From: Bacillus_BD oryzisoli
GTDB lineage: Bacteria > Bacillota > Bacilli > Bacillales > Cytobacillaceae
Direction of reading: 5' to 3'
NCBI RefSeq assembly: GCF_036670025.1
Contig: NZ_CP137640.1
Location: 2,886,001 to 2,950,000, forward strand
DNA: 64,000 nucleotides
The position numbers and the translations under genes are program-made. The notes under the pieces are model-generated. The model had not been told where the DNA came from. It did no database searches and was given only the letters and a program-made list of their open reading frames with translations. Numbering within the stretch: position 1 is the first letter of the stretch; every line of letters begins with the position of its first letter. This document shows positions 1-8,916 of the stretch, in pieces.

Positions 1-2
1 CT

Positions 3-215
3 TGCATAGCCAGTTTGTTTGTTTATTGTTTCTTCATCACGATCATAGGTTATGCCGCAAGTACGTTCATCATTTCTGTTTGCTTACTAAAAGTGATTGG
101 ACAGTATCGGTGGAATGTTTCTCTTTTATTGGGAGTGATGTTGACATCTGTTATATATTTTTTGTTTATCGTCTTACTAAAAACCCCGCTGCCAAGTGGA
201 TTTTTTACCAATTAG
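3..215 (+). CDS. tctB: Tripartite tricarboxylate transporter TctB family protein, C-terminal part
   Basis: The reading frame is open from the window edge, so the N-terminus lies outside. About 70 residues are visible. They form two hydrophobic membrane segments and end in a PLPSGFF tail, which is typical of the small membrane subunit (TctB) of tripartite tricarboxylate transporters. The gene stops 17 bases before the start of tctA, and the ribosome binding site GAAGGAGGG sits in the gap, so the two are cotranscribed. TctB is the less conserved 4-TM partner of TctA. The assignment rests mainly on position and the C-terminal motif. Confidence 0.72.
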   Translation, partial: CIASLFVYCFFITIIGYAASTFIISVCLLKVIGQYRWNVSLLLGVMLTSVIYFLFIVLLKTPLPSGFFTN

Positions 216-232
216 AAGGAGGGTAGCTAATC

Positions 233-1750
233 ATGGAAACAATCTTATCTTTGTTAAATGGCTTCAGTGAAGTAGTCACGCCTTCCAATCTGTTAATCGT
301 ATTGCTGGGTTCTTTACTTGGAACCTTAGTCGGTGTTCTTCCCGGATTGGGACCAACATCAGCGATTGCCATTCTTTTGCCTGTCACTACGATTCTAAGT
401 CCAGTACAAGGGTTGATGATGATGGCAGGGATTTACTATGGAGCGATGTACGGTGGATCAACTACCGCGATTCTTATGAATATTCCAGGTGAATCATCAT
501 CTGTACCAACCACATTAGACGGTTACCCGCTTGCTAAACAAGGAAGAGCTGGTGCCGCCCTTGGAATTGCGGCAATAGGATCTTTTATTGCGGGTATTAT
601 TGGTCTGGTCGGACTTGTTCTATTCGCTCCTTTTTTAGCTGACCAGGCACTGAAATTTGGACCACCGGAATATTTTACGATCATGCTATTAGCTTTACTG
701 GTACTTTTTAATTTAACAGGCTACTCTTTTAAAAAATCAGTCATTATGGGTTTGTTTGGCTTCTTATTTTCTATGGTCGGCATCGGGATGACATCAGGAG
801 TACCAAGATTTGACTTTGGCTTCAGTTTCTTGAGTGGCGGCTTTGAAATGGTTAGTATCATCATCGGGTTATTTGCTATTACGGAGGTTTTGAAAGGACT
901 CGAGGAAAATCGTCAGTCCATAGAGCAGACGAAAATTACAGGAATTTATCCAACCAGAAAAGATTTACAACAGAGTAGGTTTTCCATTTTAAGAGGCAGT
1001 GTGCTTGGCTTTTTGCTTGGAATTCTACCTGGAGTATCCGCAACGATTACTTCATTTTTATCATACGATTTAGAAAAAAAGGTGTCTAAGCATCCTGAGA
1101 AATTTGGAAAGGGAGCTATAGAAGGAGTTGCTGGGCCCGAATCAGCTAATAATGCAACCAGCTCGGGCGGATTTATTCCATTGCTTGCTTTAGGTATACC
1201 GGCATCACCACCGCTGGCTGTTTTATTAGCTGCACTTATGATTTATGGGTTGACACCTGGTCCCATGTTATTCGAACAAAATAGTCAGGTTGTTTGGACT
1301 GTAATTGCAAGTATGTTTATCGGAAATGTAATACTTTTAATCTTAAATCTGCCTTTAGTTGGATTATGGGCAAAACTAACCAATGTCCCTTTTGGAATCT
1401 TGGCTCCTATCATTCTTTTAATAAGTATTATTGGCGCTTTTTCTGTCCGTAATAGTATGTTCGATGTGGTTGTTGCCGTTATTTTTGGAGTATTGGGATA
1501 TGTGTTTCACAAATATCAGTGGCCAATTATTCCTTTTATACTCTGCATTGTGTTAGGACCAAAAATAGAAAGAAATTTTATTCAATCATTAGAAATGTCA
1601 GCTGGAAATCCATTAATTTTTATACAGCGTCCGATTTCATTAATCATTTTAGTCAGTGCTGTAATGATTTTGATCTTATCCATTTTTCTTATGAAAAGAA
1701 CGAAAAAAAGAGTCTTACAAGAAACTGGAGAACAAATGGAATTTTCTTAG
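233..1750 (+). CDS. tctA: Tripartite tricarboxylate transporter permease TctA
   Basis: A 505-residue polytopic membrane protein, the usual TctA length. It shows the family's internal duplication: a GVLPGLGPTSAIAIL motif near residue 35 and GILPGVSATITSF near residue 263, each followed by a second conserved block (GGSTTAILMNIPGESSSVP near 70, ESANNATSSGGFIPLLALG near 303). TctA is the large channel subunit that uses an ion gradient to import carboxylates delivered by the periplasmic-type protein TctC. The ATG is preceded by GAAGGAGGG. The operon order tctB-tctA-tctC and a following monooxygenase gene suggest that the imported solute is a substrate of that oxygenase; the substrate itself cannot be read from sequence. 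Confidence 0.93.
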   Translation: METILSLLNGFSEVVTPSNLLIVLLGSLLGTLVGVLPGLGPTSAIAILLPVTTILSPVQGLMMMAGIYYGAMYGGSTTAILMNIPGESSSVPTTLDGYPLAKQGRAGAALGIAAIGSFIAGIIGLVGLVLFAPFLADQALKFGPPEYFTIMLLALLVLFNLTGYSFKKSVIMGLFGFLFSMVGIGMTSGVPRFDFGFSFLSGGFEMVSIIIGLFAITEVLKGLEENRQSIEQTKITGIYPTRKDLQQSRFSILRGSVLGFLLGILPGVSATITSFLSYDLEKKVSKHPEKFGKGAIEGVAGPESANNATSSGGFIPLLALGIPASPPLAVLLAALMIYGLTPGPMLFEQNSQVVWTVIASMFIGNVILLILNLPLVGLWAKLTNVPFGILAPIILLISIIGAFSVRNSMFDVVVAVIFGVLGYVFHKYQWPIIPFILCIVLGPKIERNFIQSLEMSAGNPLIFIQRPISLIILVSAVMILILSIFLMKRTKKRVLQETGEQMEFS

Positions 1751-1774
1751 AAATATTATATGGGAGGGTTTATG

Positions 1775-2806
1775 ATGAAAAAGCTTTTCACATTATCGAT
1801 TGCAGTACTGTTATTAATGGGGATCTTTCTTACGGGATGTACAACAAACTCTGTGACCAGTACAGAAAAGAAAGAAGGAGGCGAACAAAAGAAAGGCACT
1901 GATTATCCAATTAGACAAATAGAGTTAGTTGTACCTTTTGCAGCTGGCGGTGGAGTCGATTTGGCGGCTCGTTCTGTGGCTGACTATTTAAGTAAAGAGT
2001 GGGGACAGCCGATTGTCGTGACAAACAAACCAGGCGGTGGGGGAATCATTGGTGCCCAATATGCTTTAAAAGAAGCTAAACCTGATGGCTATACAGTTCT
2101 AGCTAACAACGTATCGACCACTACTATGTATGAAGCAGGAACGGCTAACCCTGTTATCACGAATAAGGAAAATAAATTTGCAGCTCGTATTGCTGCTGGA
2201 ACACCTGCTTATGCAGTGAAGGCTGATGCTGAGTGGGATACATTTGAAGAGTTTTCAGAATGGGTTAAGAAGAATCCTGAAAAATTAACATGGGCAAGTG
2301 TCGGTCCTGCCGGCTTTTCATCCTTTGTTGCTGCACAATGGTTTGAATCACTTGGAGTCGATTTTAATAAAACACAAATGGTGTCATCTGAAGGTACCTC
2401 TGACTCGGCCGCAAAGTTAGCAGGAGGACATGTTGTATTGGCCATTCATACAGTTGGGGAGCTGGCACCGCTTGTAGAAGCAGGAAAGATTAAATTATTG
2501 GCAGTTCAATCGCCTGAACGAAGCCCTCTTTTTCCGGATGTTCCAACAACGGAAGAGGCTGGATTGGAAGGATTAACAATCAAATGGTGGACTGGATTAT
2601 CATTCCCTGCAGATACACCTGATGAAATTATTCAAAAATGGGAGCAGGCTGTAGAAAAGATGGAAAAGGATGAAACATTTTTACAGCAATTAGAAAAAAT
2701 TAAGCTTGACCCTGCCTATCTAAATTCGGCTGATTTTACGAAAGAAGTTGAAATGGAAACCAATGCATTAATAAAATTAGCGGAAGATACAGGAATTCGT
2801 AAGTAA
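1775..2806 (+). CDS. tctC: Tripartite tricarboxylate transporter substrate-binding lipoprotein TctC
   Basis: A secreted solute-binding protein of the Bug/TctC family. It has a lysine-rich N-terminus, a hydrophobic segment and a lipobox LTGC, so it should be a lipoprotein anchored outside the membrane. The family motifs YPIRQIELVVPFAAGGGVD and the GGGGIIGAQYALKEAKPDGYT block are present after residue 45. Two adjacent ATGs (1772 and 1775) follow GGGAGGG; the second gives the better 7-base spacing, and an upstream ATG at 1760 lies before the ribosome binding site. It follows tctA by about 20 bases. Bug-type proteins bind varied carboxylates, so specificity is unknown. Confidence 0.9.
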   Translation: MKKLFTLSIAVLLLMGIFLTGCTTNSVTSTEKKEGGEQKKGTDYPIRQIELVVPFAAGGGVDLAARSVADYLSKEWGQPIVVTNKPGGGGIIGAQYALKEAKPDGYTVLANNVSTTTMYEAGTANPVITNKENKFAARIAAGTPAYAVKADAEWDTFEEFSEWVKKNPEKLTWASVGPAGFSSFVAAQWFESLGVDFNKTQMVSSEGTSDSAAKLAGGHVVLAIHTVGELAPLVEAGKIKLLAVQSPERSPLFPDVPTTEEAGLEGLTIKWWTGLSFPADTPDEIIQKWEQAVEKMEKDETFLQQLEKIKLDPAYLNSADFTKEVEMETNALIKLAEDTGIRK

Positions 2807-2844
2807 CGAATGATTAAATAAAATAGAAGGATGAGGGGATTGGA

Positions 2845-4206
2845 ATGACAAAACGAAATGGGGAAATGAAATTAGGAGTCTTTTTTCAGATACCTGGACA
2901 TCAGATTGGTGCTTGGCGGCATCCAGAGGCGGGGGCTGATCAGGTGATGAATTTTCAGTTTATTAAAAAATTAGCCCAAACGGCTGAACGTGGAAAATTT
3001 GATATGCTTTTCCTTGCGGATCACTCCGCAGTCAAGTTTACAGATAAAACGGCACTAGAGCAAAGTGTGAATACCTCCTTTGAGCCTTTTACATTATTAT
3101 CTGCTCTCTCAACAGTAACTGAGCATATTGGACTCGTAGGAACGGTTTCGACCACCTATAATGAACCTTTTCATGTGGCAAGAAGATTTGCGTCACTAGA
3201 TCATTTGAGCAACGGGAGGGCAGCCTGGAATGTAGTAACATCTTATCAGGAAGAAGAGGCCCGTAACTTCAATTTAAAAAAGCAGCTTTTACACTCAACA
3301 CGCTATCAACGTGCTGAAGAGTTTGTCGATGTAGTCAAAAAACTTTGGGATAGCTGGGAAGATGATACGCTTGTTTTCGATAAGGAATCAGCCAAATTTG
3401 CCGACTCCTCCAAAATGCATGAGATTAACCATAATGGGGAATGGTTCTCTGTTGCTGGTCCATTAAACATTGCCCGTCCAATCCAGGGTCATCCGGTTGT
3501 GGTAGAAGCAGGTGCTTCCGAAGCGGGAAAGGAGCTTGCAGCCCGCACGGCCGAGGTGGTTTTCACAGCCTGGCAAACACTTGAGGAAGCAAAAGAATTT
3601 TACCGTGATTTAAAAGGAAGAATGGCTAAATATGGACGTTCACCAGAAGAACTAAAAATTATGCCGGGTATATATCCGGTCATTGGTAGAACGGAAGAAG
3701 AAGCGGTAGAAAATCAAAAGCTTCTGAATAACTTGATACCGGAAGAAGCAGGGGTTGCTCTTTTATCGAGAATGATTGGTTTTGACTTATCCGGTTATGA
3801 TGTTGATGGTCCATTTCCGGATGTAACAGTAGAAAATGTGAATGCGGGAAAAAGTCGTTTTCAGCTATTAAAGGATAAGGCTGACCGGGAAGGCTTAACG
3901 ATCCGTCAACTATACCAACAGATTGCAGGTGCTCGAGGACATCGTGAAATCAAAGGGACACCTGAGCAAATATCTGATCAAATGCAAGAATGGTATGAAA
4001 ATGAGGCAGCAGACGGATTTAATGTAATGCCGCCTTATTTTCCAGGAGGGTTGGATGACTTTGTTGATCTTGTGATTCCGATTCTACAAAAACGCGGATT
4101 GTTCCGAGTCGAGTATACGGGTAAGACGTTAAGAGAGAATTTAGGTTTAAAACGACCGGCCAACACCTTAGTAGAAGGGAGGAATAGTGTCAAATCTATT
4201 ATTTAA
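2845..4206 (+). CDS. NtaA/SnaA/DszA-family FMN-dependent monooxygenase
   Basis: A 453-residue TIM-barrel flavin monooxygenase of the bacterial luciferase-like superfamily, NtaA/SnaA/DszA/DmoA branch. Family blocks visible are GVFFQIPGHQIGAWRHPEA at the N-terminus, the GTVSTTYNEPFHVARRFASLDH segment around residues 95-115, AAWNVVTS, and QGHPVVVEAGASEAGKELAARTAEVVFTAWQ in the middle. Members use FMNH2 from a separate reductase to oxidise sulfides, sulfones or amines. It lies 38 bases after tctC with its own RBS, so transporter and enzyme form one unit. It is related to the four paralogs at 15-22 kb but clearly diverged from them. The actual substrate is unknown. Confidence 0.9.
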   Translation: MTKRNGEMKLGVFFQIPGHQIGAWRHPEAGADQVMNFQFIKKLAQTAERGKFDMLFLADHSAVKFTDKTALEQSVNTSFEPFTLLSALSTVTEHIGLVGTVSTTYNEPFHVARRFASLDHLSNGRAAWNVVTSYQEEEARNFNLKKQLLHSTRYQRAEEFVDVVKKLWDSWEDDTLVFDKESAKFADSSKMHEINHNGEWFSVAGPLNIARPIQGHPVVVEAGASEAGKELAARTAEVVFTAWQTLEEAKEFYRDLKGRMAKYGRSPEELKIMPGIYPVIGRTEEEAVENQKLLNNLIPEEAGVALLSRMIGFDLSGYDVDGPFPDVTVENVNAGKSRFQLLKDKADREGLTIRQLYQQIAGARGHREIKGTPEQISDQMQEWYENEAADGFNVMPPYFPGGLDDFVDLVIPILQKRGLFRVEYTGKTLRENLGLKRPANTLVEGRNSVKSII

Positions 4207-4241
4207 TTTAATAAAAAAACTAATATATTAAAAAAGGGAAG

Positions 4242-4269
4242 GGGAAAGAGCAAGATTTCGCTCTTTCCC
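4242..4269. terminator. GGGAAAGAGC hairpin, possible terminator
   Basis: A perfect 10-bp stem (GGGAAAGAGC / GCTCTTTCCC) with an 8-base loop, just after the monooxygenase gene. The T-rich tract is on the minus-strand side. The same hairpin with small changes occurs at 10492, 24663 and 43827, so it is one member of a dispersed family. Confidence 0.6.
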
Positions 4270-4274
4270 TTAAA

Positions 4275-4489
4275 TTATAAAGAAGGTTCTATTTCATTTA
4301 ATATAGCTAGTAGCGCTTCAATTGCTGTCTGAATTCTATTTTCTAGTTCAGGTTCGATGAAGGTCAATTAGTTCTCTTTGTACGAAAACTGACTATTAAT
4401 TAAGTAAACTCCGGATAGATAACAATCACCGAATGTGCTTGTTTGATCTTTCCTAAAGCTTGGTTGATGACTGGGCTGTTAAAGTTCGT
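4275..4489 (-). pseudogene. Decayed SsuE-like FMN reductase fragment
   Basis: This stretch is a degraded copy of the intact flavin reductase gene at 10525-11070, with the same orientation and the same flanking hairpin. Bases 4275-4418 align with the 3' end of that gene (10525-10668) with many substitutions. The alignment then jumps about 185 bases and resumes with the segment near 10851-10925, so an internal piece is deleted. In-frame stops are present. It is too short and broken to be functional, and marks an old duplication of the hairpin plus reductase. Confidence 0.8.
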
Positions 4490-4562
4490 TCAACCGCAAT
4501 GGCTGACAATGAACGGAATCGCAGGGAAATGGCAACATTTATAGCTTCAGCGAAGGTGATGG

Positions 4563-5093
4563 ATGAATGCGTTGGTATCGCATCTAGATCTATTTCCTAC
4601 ATTATGTAATTTAACTGGATTGGAACAGCCTGATTGGCTGCAGGATCATTCAATGGTACCGATTTTGAATGGGGAATCAGAAATGATACGTAACGAAATT
4701 TTTAGTGAAGTAACCTATCACGCGGAGTATGAACCGAAACGATGCGTACGAACGAATCAGTATAAATATTTCCGTAGATATGATGAACACAACCTTACAG
4801 TTCATTCTAATATCGATGCGGGGCGGGGAAAGGATCATGTGATTGAATACGGATTGCTTGATAAAATCTTAGATCGAGAGATGCTTTTTGACTTAGCACT
4901 GGATCCTGGGGAAAGAAACAATATATTTGAAAATTCCCAATATATTGATATTCACGAAATGTCTGAGAAATTAGACAAGTGGATGAAGGAAACGAATGAT
5001 CCATTGCTCAATGGAAAAGTTCCAATACCGGAAGGGGCAAAAGTTAATAAATTTGAAAGCTTACATCCGAATGATAACAGTTCTGAAGATTAA
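4563..5093 (+). pseudogene. Sulfatase C-terminal fragment
   Basis: The 176-residue frame begins with VSHLDLFPTLCNLTGL, the motif found about two thirds of the way through type I sulfatases. It continues through the C-terminal subdomain (RTNQYKYFRR, LFDLALDPGERNN). The N-terminal two thirds, including the CxPxR formylglycine site and the metal ligands, are absent, and an in-frame stop lies just upstream at 4557. Sulfatases are normally around 450-500 residues. It is a 3' remnant of a gene for releasing sulfate from sulfate esters, and it sits between sulfur-related genes. Confidence 0.78.
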
Positions 5094-5218
5094 TCGATTC
5101 AGTGAAAGGGTGACTTATTCATTTAATTGATGAGATTTGAGGTATATTTTATAAAATGGCATAAAACAAAGAGACACCATGTAAGGGTATGGTTAAGATG
5201 GCATTAGTAGCAAGGCTA

Positions 5219-5253
5219 AAAACCAGAATGGAACATTTCATTCTGGTTTTTTC
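5219..5253 (+). terminator. Rho-independent terminator after sulfatase remnant
   Basis: A stem AAAACCAGAATG paired with CATTCTGGTTTT around an 8-base loop, followed by a run of T. It lies between the plus-strand sulfatase remnant and the convergent minus-strand ABC exporter, so it could work in both directions. Confidence 0.75.
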
Positions 5254-5356
5254 AATTGATAAGAAAATATCTAAGTTATATATATAAGAATGAAAGATCG
5301 AGAGGGGCAATAGATAAGTGACCTGTCTTTTCTTATTTCCTCGTAAGTAGAAAAAA

Positions 5357-7174
5357 TTATGAAGTATAATATACCTGATTTTTCGTTAACTCTGATTCCT
5401 CGAGCATTTTTTTGTAGTAGCCATTTAATAAATTTAATTCCAAGTCATTACCAAATTCAATAATTTCACCATGTTTCATGACAAAAATGACATCTGCGTT
5501 CTGAATTGTAGAAAGTCTATGGGCGATGATGAGTGTAGTACGATTTTTGGATATATTTTCGATTGCCTGCTGGATTAACTTTTCTGTATAAGTATCTATA
5601 TTAGCCGTAGCTTCGTCCAGAACTAAAACGGAAGGGTCATGAACGATCGCTCTAGCAAAAGAAATGAGCTGTCGTTGGCCTGCAGAAAGAGTATTTCCTC
5701 TTTCCAAAACAGGTTCATTGAGATGATTTGGAAAATCATTAATAAAACGATCGACACAGGCAACTTTTACGGCATTTTCAATCACCTTGTCATCAATTGG
5801 ATCATTCAAGGTAATATTACTCTTGATAGTGCCAGAAAATAAAAAGACATCTTGAAGGATGACAGATATATTTTTTCTTATATCTTTCAGTTTTATCGTA
5901 TTAATGTCCACACCGTCTATTAATATTTTTCCTTTTTGAACTTTATAAAAGCCGTTGATCAAGCAAATAATCGTTGATTTTCCAGCACCTGTTTCTCCAA
6001 CAAAGGCAGCCATCTGTCCACTGTCAATTTTGAAGCTAACATTTTTTAAAACCCAATCTTTATTATTATAGGAAAACCAAACATTTTTGAATTCTATACT
6101 TCCTTTAAAACGATTTTTGCTTACTCCTCGATCTAAATCTTCTAAGGAGTCTTTTTGTTTTAGAAGATCAAAAACTCTTTCAGTAGATACTAGAGCCGAT
6201 TGTATACTGCTGTATTTATCGGCCAGGTCAGAGACAGGAGCAAAAAATTGTTTAATATACGTAGTAAAAGCATACAGTACTCCTATTTGAAGAGTATGAT
6301 TAAATATTTTATCAACACTATACCAGATCAAAGAGGCAATCGCTAAATTTTGAAATAAATCAGAAGCAGGCCTCATTATACTATTAATTCTTGTTTGCAG
6401 TAACGTTGTCTTTGTATAAGTGTTATTCAGCTCTAAAAACTCTTCTTCTTTTTCTTTTTCGGCATTAAATATCTGAATAATTTTCATTCCGGAAATTGAT
6501 TCGGCAATAAATCCATTAAGTTTTCCGATATAATGTTTCATCGATAAAAAAGATTTTCGGATATGTTGTCTCATCAATAATAATAAAAATACCATTATTG
6601 GAATAACCAGCATCGAAATCATGGTTAGTTCTAAATTGAGTGACAACATCACATAAACGATTCCGATAAGCAAAATTACATCTTTAAATAGATTCATAAT
6701 GACATCTGTATACAAATTGCTTATATCATTAATATCATTAGTGGATCTTGTAATTAGTCTGCCTGATGAGTTTTTATCTAAATAGGATAAAGGAAGCAGT
6801 TGGATTGTTTTAAACACCCTGTTGCGGAGGTCGGTTACAATTTTTTGACCTGCGCTATTCATCAGGTTTACTTGAGCGAAAGAAGAGAATCCTCCCAAAA
6901 AGGATAAAAACAAATACAAGATACCCATGGAAATAATTGAATAAAAACCGGTTTGTACGACACCATTTATTAAGAAATCATCGATCACCAATTTTAAAAT
7001 ATAGGGTTGGAGCAACGCTGAGGCATTGACGAGAAGAGCACAAACACATGCGAGCAATATTTTTCTTTTGTATGGCAAGGCCAATTTTACAAGTTCTTGT
7101 ATACTATTGGTTTTTATGGTTTTTTGATCATCAAGATTTTTTTTGATCTTTGGTTTGATCTTTGTAAATCTCAT
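5357..7174 (-). CDS. Heterodimeric ABC exporter subunit, YheH/BmrD-like
   Basis: A fused six-TM permease plus ATPase (605 residues from the chosen ATG). The nucleotide-binding domain has Walker A GETGAGKST, signature LSAGQRQ and a canonical Walker B VLVLDEATANID with the catalytic glutamate, followed by the H-loop IAHRLST. The longer upstream frame has no good RBS. The ATG at 7174 is preceded by AAGGCGGGG and gives a short overlap with the upstream partner. Pairing a canonical subunit with a degenerate one is the hallmark of heterodimeric multidrug exporters such as BmrCD (YheIH). It is translated second in the operon and probably exports drugs or lipids. Confidence 0.87.
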   Translation of the reverse strand: MRFTKIKPKIKKNLDDQKTIKTNSIQELVKLALPYKRKILLACVCALLVNASALLQPYILKLVIDDFLINGVVQTGFYSIISMGILYLFLSFLGGFSSFAQVNLMNSAGQKIVTDLRNRVFKTIQLLPLSYLDKNSSGRLITRSTNDINDISNLYTDVIMNLFKDVILLIGIVYVMLSLNLELTMISMLVIPIMVFLLLLMRQHIRKSFLSMKHYIGKLNGFIAESISGMKIIQIFNAEKEKEEEFLELNNTYTKTTLLQTRINSIMRPASDLFQNLAIASLIWYSVDKIFNHTLQIGVLYAFTTYIKQFFAPVSDLADKYSSIQSALVSTERVFDLLKQKDSLEDLDRGVSKNRFKGSIEFKNVWFSYNNKDWVLKNVSFKIDSGQMAAFVGETGAGKSTIICLINGFYKVQKGKILIDGVDINTIKLKDIRKNISVILQDVFLFSGTIKSNITLNDPIDDKVIENAVKVACVDRFINDFPNHLNEPVLERGNTLSAGQRQLISFARAIVHDPSVLVLDEATANIDTYTEKLIQQAIENISKNRTTLIIAHRLSTIQNADVIFVMKHGEIIEFGNDLELNLLNGYYKKMLEESELTKNQVYYTS

Positions 7175-8864
7175 AATATACCCCGCCTTTTTCGAGAAGT
7201 TTTCTGTGATTGCCCTGTTCACATATTCGGCCGTTTTCCATGACAATAATCTGATCAGCATCAGCTATGGCAGATATCCTGTGGGAAATGATTAAGGTTG
7301 TTTTTCCTTTTCTAATCGTTTTTAACGTTTTAAGGATTTGTGCCTCAGTCACTGCGTCAACGGCTGAAAGTGCATCGTCTAAGATTAAAAGGGAGGGGTC
7401 CTTGATAATAGATCTGGCAATGGCTAAGCGCTGTTTCTGCCCCCCTGAAAGATTGACTCCACGTTCTCCAACCAATGTATTGAATTGATCCGGAAAACGG
7501 ATGACACTGTCATATATGTTGCTATCTTGAGAGGCTTTTTCAATTTCTTCGTCAGAATAAATATCTTTAAAGAAAATGATATTATTCTTAATACTAGTAG
7601 AAAATAAAAACGTATCTTGAGGCACATAACTAAAATGGTTTCGTATACCTTGCATAGAATACTCGTTGATATCCTTACCATTTAGAAATATTTTTCCATA
7701 TTCTATGTCATAAAGTTTAAATAAAAGATTGGCTAAGGTACTTTTCCCTGAGCCTGTTTTCCCTATGATTCCATGTGTTTGGCCATTAGGAACTTTCAAA
7801 TTAATATTTTCTAATACTGTTTTTGTAGAATTGGGATAACAAAAACTTAGGTTTCTAAATTCTATATTGCCTTCAGTTAGTTGGTTTATTGAATTCTTTT
7901 TATCGAAAAAAGGTTTAACGTTAAATATTTCAATTAATCGATCGAGAGAAGCCAACCCTTGCTGCGCTAAATTGACAATCCTTCCGATTGAAACGACAGG
8001 ATGAACAATCATGGTTAAATATGTATTGAACGCAATAAAATCTCCTAACGAAATTGTGCCGTTTAATACCAAGTTTCCACCGTAAATGAGACTAAATACA
8101 AAACTAAAACTAAAACAAATTTCAATAACAGGGGAAAGAAAGGATGAAGTTCTAACCATTTTTATGGTTGAATCCATCATGTTATTATTTAACTGATTAA
8201 AATTACATATCTCCTTATCCTCTTGCACAAATGATTTTATAACCCTAATCCCGTATATATTCTCTTGTACTCTATCGGAAATAGCAGCAAAGTTTTCCTG
8301 AACGATTTTGAATTGGATATGGATTTCTTGACCAATCCATAAGATAAAAATGATAATAATCGGAAAAGAAGATAAAGTTAACACTGATAGCTTTAAATCG
8401 ATCGTCGTCACCATAAAAAAGATGGTAGCTACGCAAACCACGATACTGTTGACGGACAAGGCTAATGCAGGACCAAATATATTTCGAACAGCAGAAATAT
8501 CATTAATGGAATATGCTAAAAGATCACCCGTTTTTCTTTGACTGTAAAATTGGGTAGGTAAAATTAAGAAATGTCTGAATATTTTTTCTCTGAGATAACT
8601 CTCAAGTTTTCGTGAATTACCAAAGATAATGATTCTCCATAAAAAAGTGAATATGAGGGTTCCAATTGCAATCATAAGGATATACAGTAAATTTGTAAAA
8701 ACTGCGTTTTTTTCGAAACCATTGATTTTCATAATATCAATGGTTTGCCCTAGTACCTTTGGAAATAGTGTCTGAATGTAGGAAGCTAGGAACATAAACA
8801 GGATCCCAAGCAAATAAGTAAATTTATGTTTTTTTATAAAATCAAATAATATAGCATACCTCAA
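7131..8864 (-). CDS. Heterodimeric ABC exporter subunit, YheI/BmrC-like
   Basis: A 577-residue ABC exporter half with an N-terminal six-TM domain and a C-terminal ATPase. Motifs are Walker A GKTGSGKST, signature LSGGQKQR, Walker B LLILDDALSAVDA and H-loop ISHRIS. The residue after the Walker B aspartate is Asp where the catalytic glutamate normally is, so this subunit carries the degenerate ATP site. The start is TTG, nine bases after AAGGAG; no ATG fits. It overlaps the second subunit gene by about 44 bases, consistent with coupled translation. Confidence 0.87.
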   Translation of the reverse strand: MRYAILFDFIKKHKFTYLLGILFMFLASYIQTLFPKVLGQTIDIMKINGFEKNAVFTNLLYILMIAIGTLIFTFLWRIIIFGNSRKLESYLREKIFRHFLILPTQFYSQRKTGDLLAYSINDISAVRNIFGPALALSVNSIVVCVATIFFMVTTIDLKLSVLTLSSFPIIIIFILWIGQEIHIQFKIVQENFAAISDRVQENIYGIRVIKSFVQEDKEICNFNQLNNNMMDSTIKMVRTSSFLSPVIEICFSFSFVFSLIYGGNLVLNGTISLGDFIAFNTYLTMIVHPVVSIGRIVNLAQQGLASLDRLIEIFNVKPFFDKKNSINQLTEGNIEFRNLSFCYPNSTKTVLENINLKVPNGQTHGIIGKTGSGKSTLANLLFKLYDIEYGKIFLNGKDINEYSMQGIRNHFSYVPQDTFLFSTSIKNNIIFFKDIYSDEEIEKASQDSNIYDSVIRFPDQFNTLVGERGVNLSGGQKQRLAIARSIIKDPSLLILDDALSAVDAVTEAQILKTLKTIRKGKTTLIISHRISAIADADQIIVMENGRICEQGNHRKLLEKGGVYYEIYKDQTKDQKKS

Positions 8865-8916
8865 TACTTATTTCTCCTTTCCTTCAATTAATAGCTCTTT
8901 ACGGAATCCCTTTCTA

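Noticed and set aside
4499..4609. Short plus-strand frame (MADNERNRREMATFIASAKV) resembling an acyl-CoA dehydrogenase-like tail
   Set aside because: Only 36 codons, overlapping the start of the sulfatase remnant, without RBS; similarity is too weak to name.
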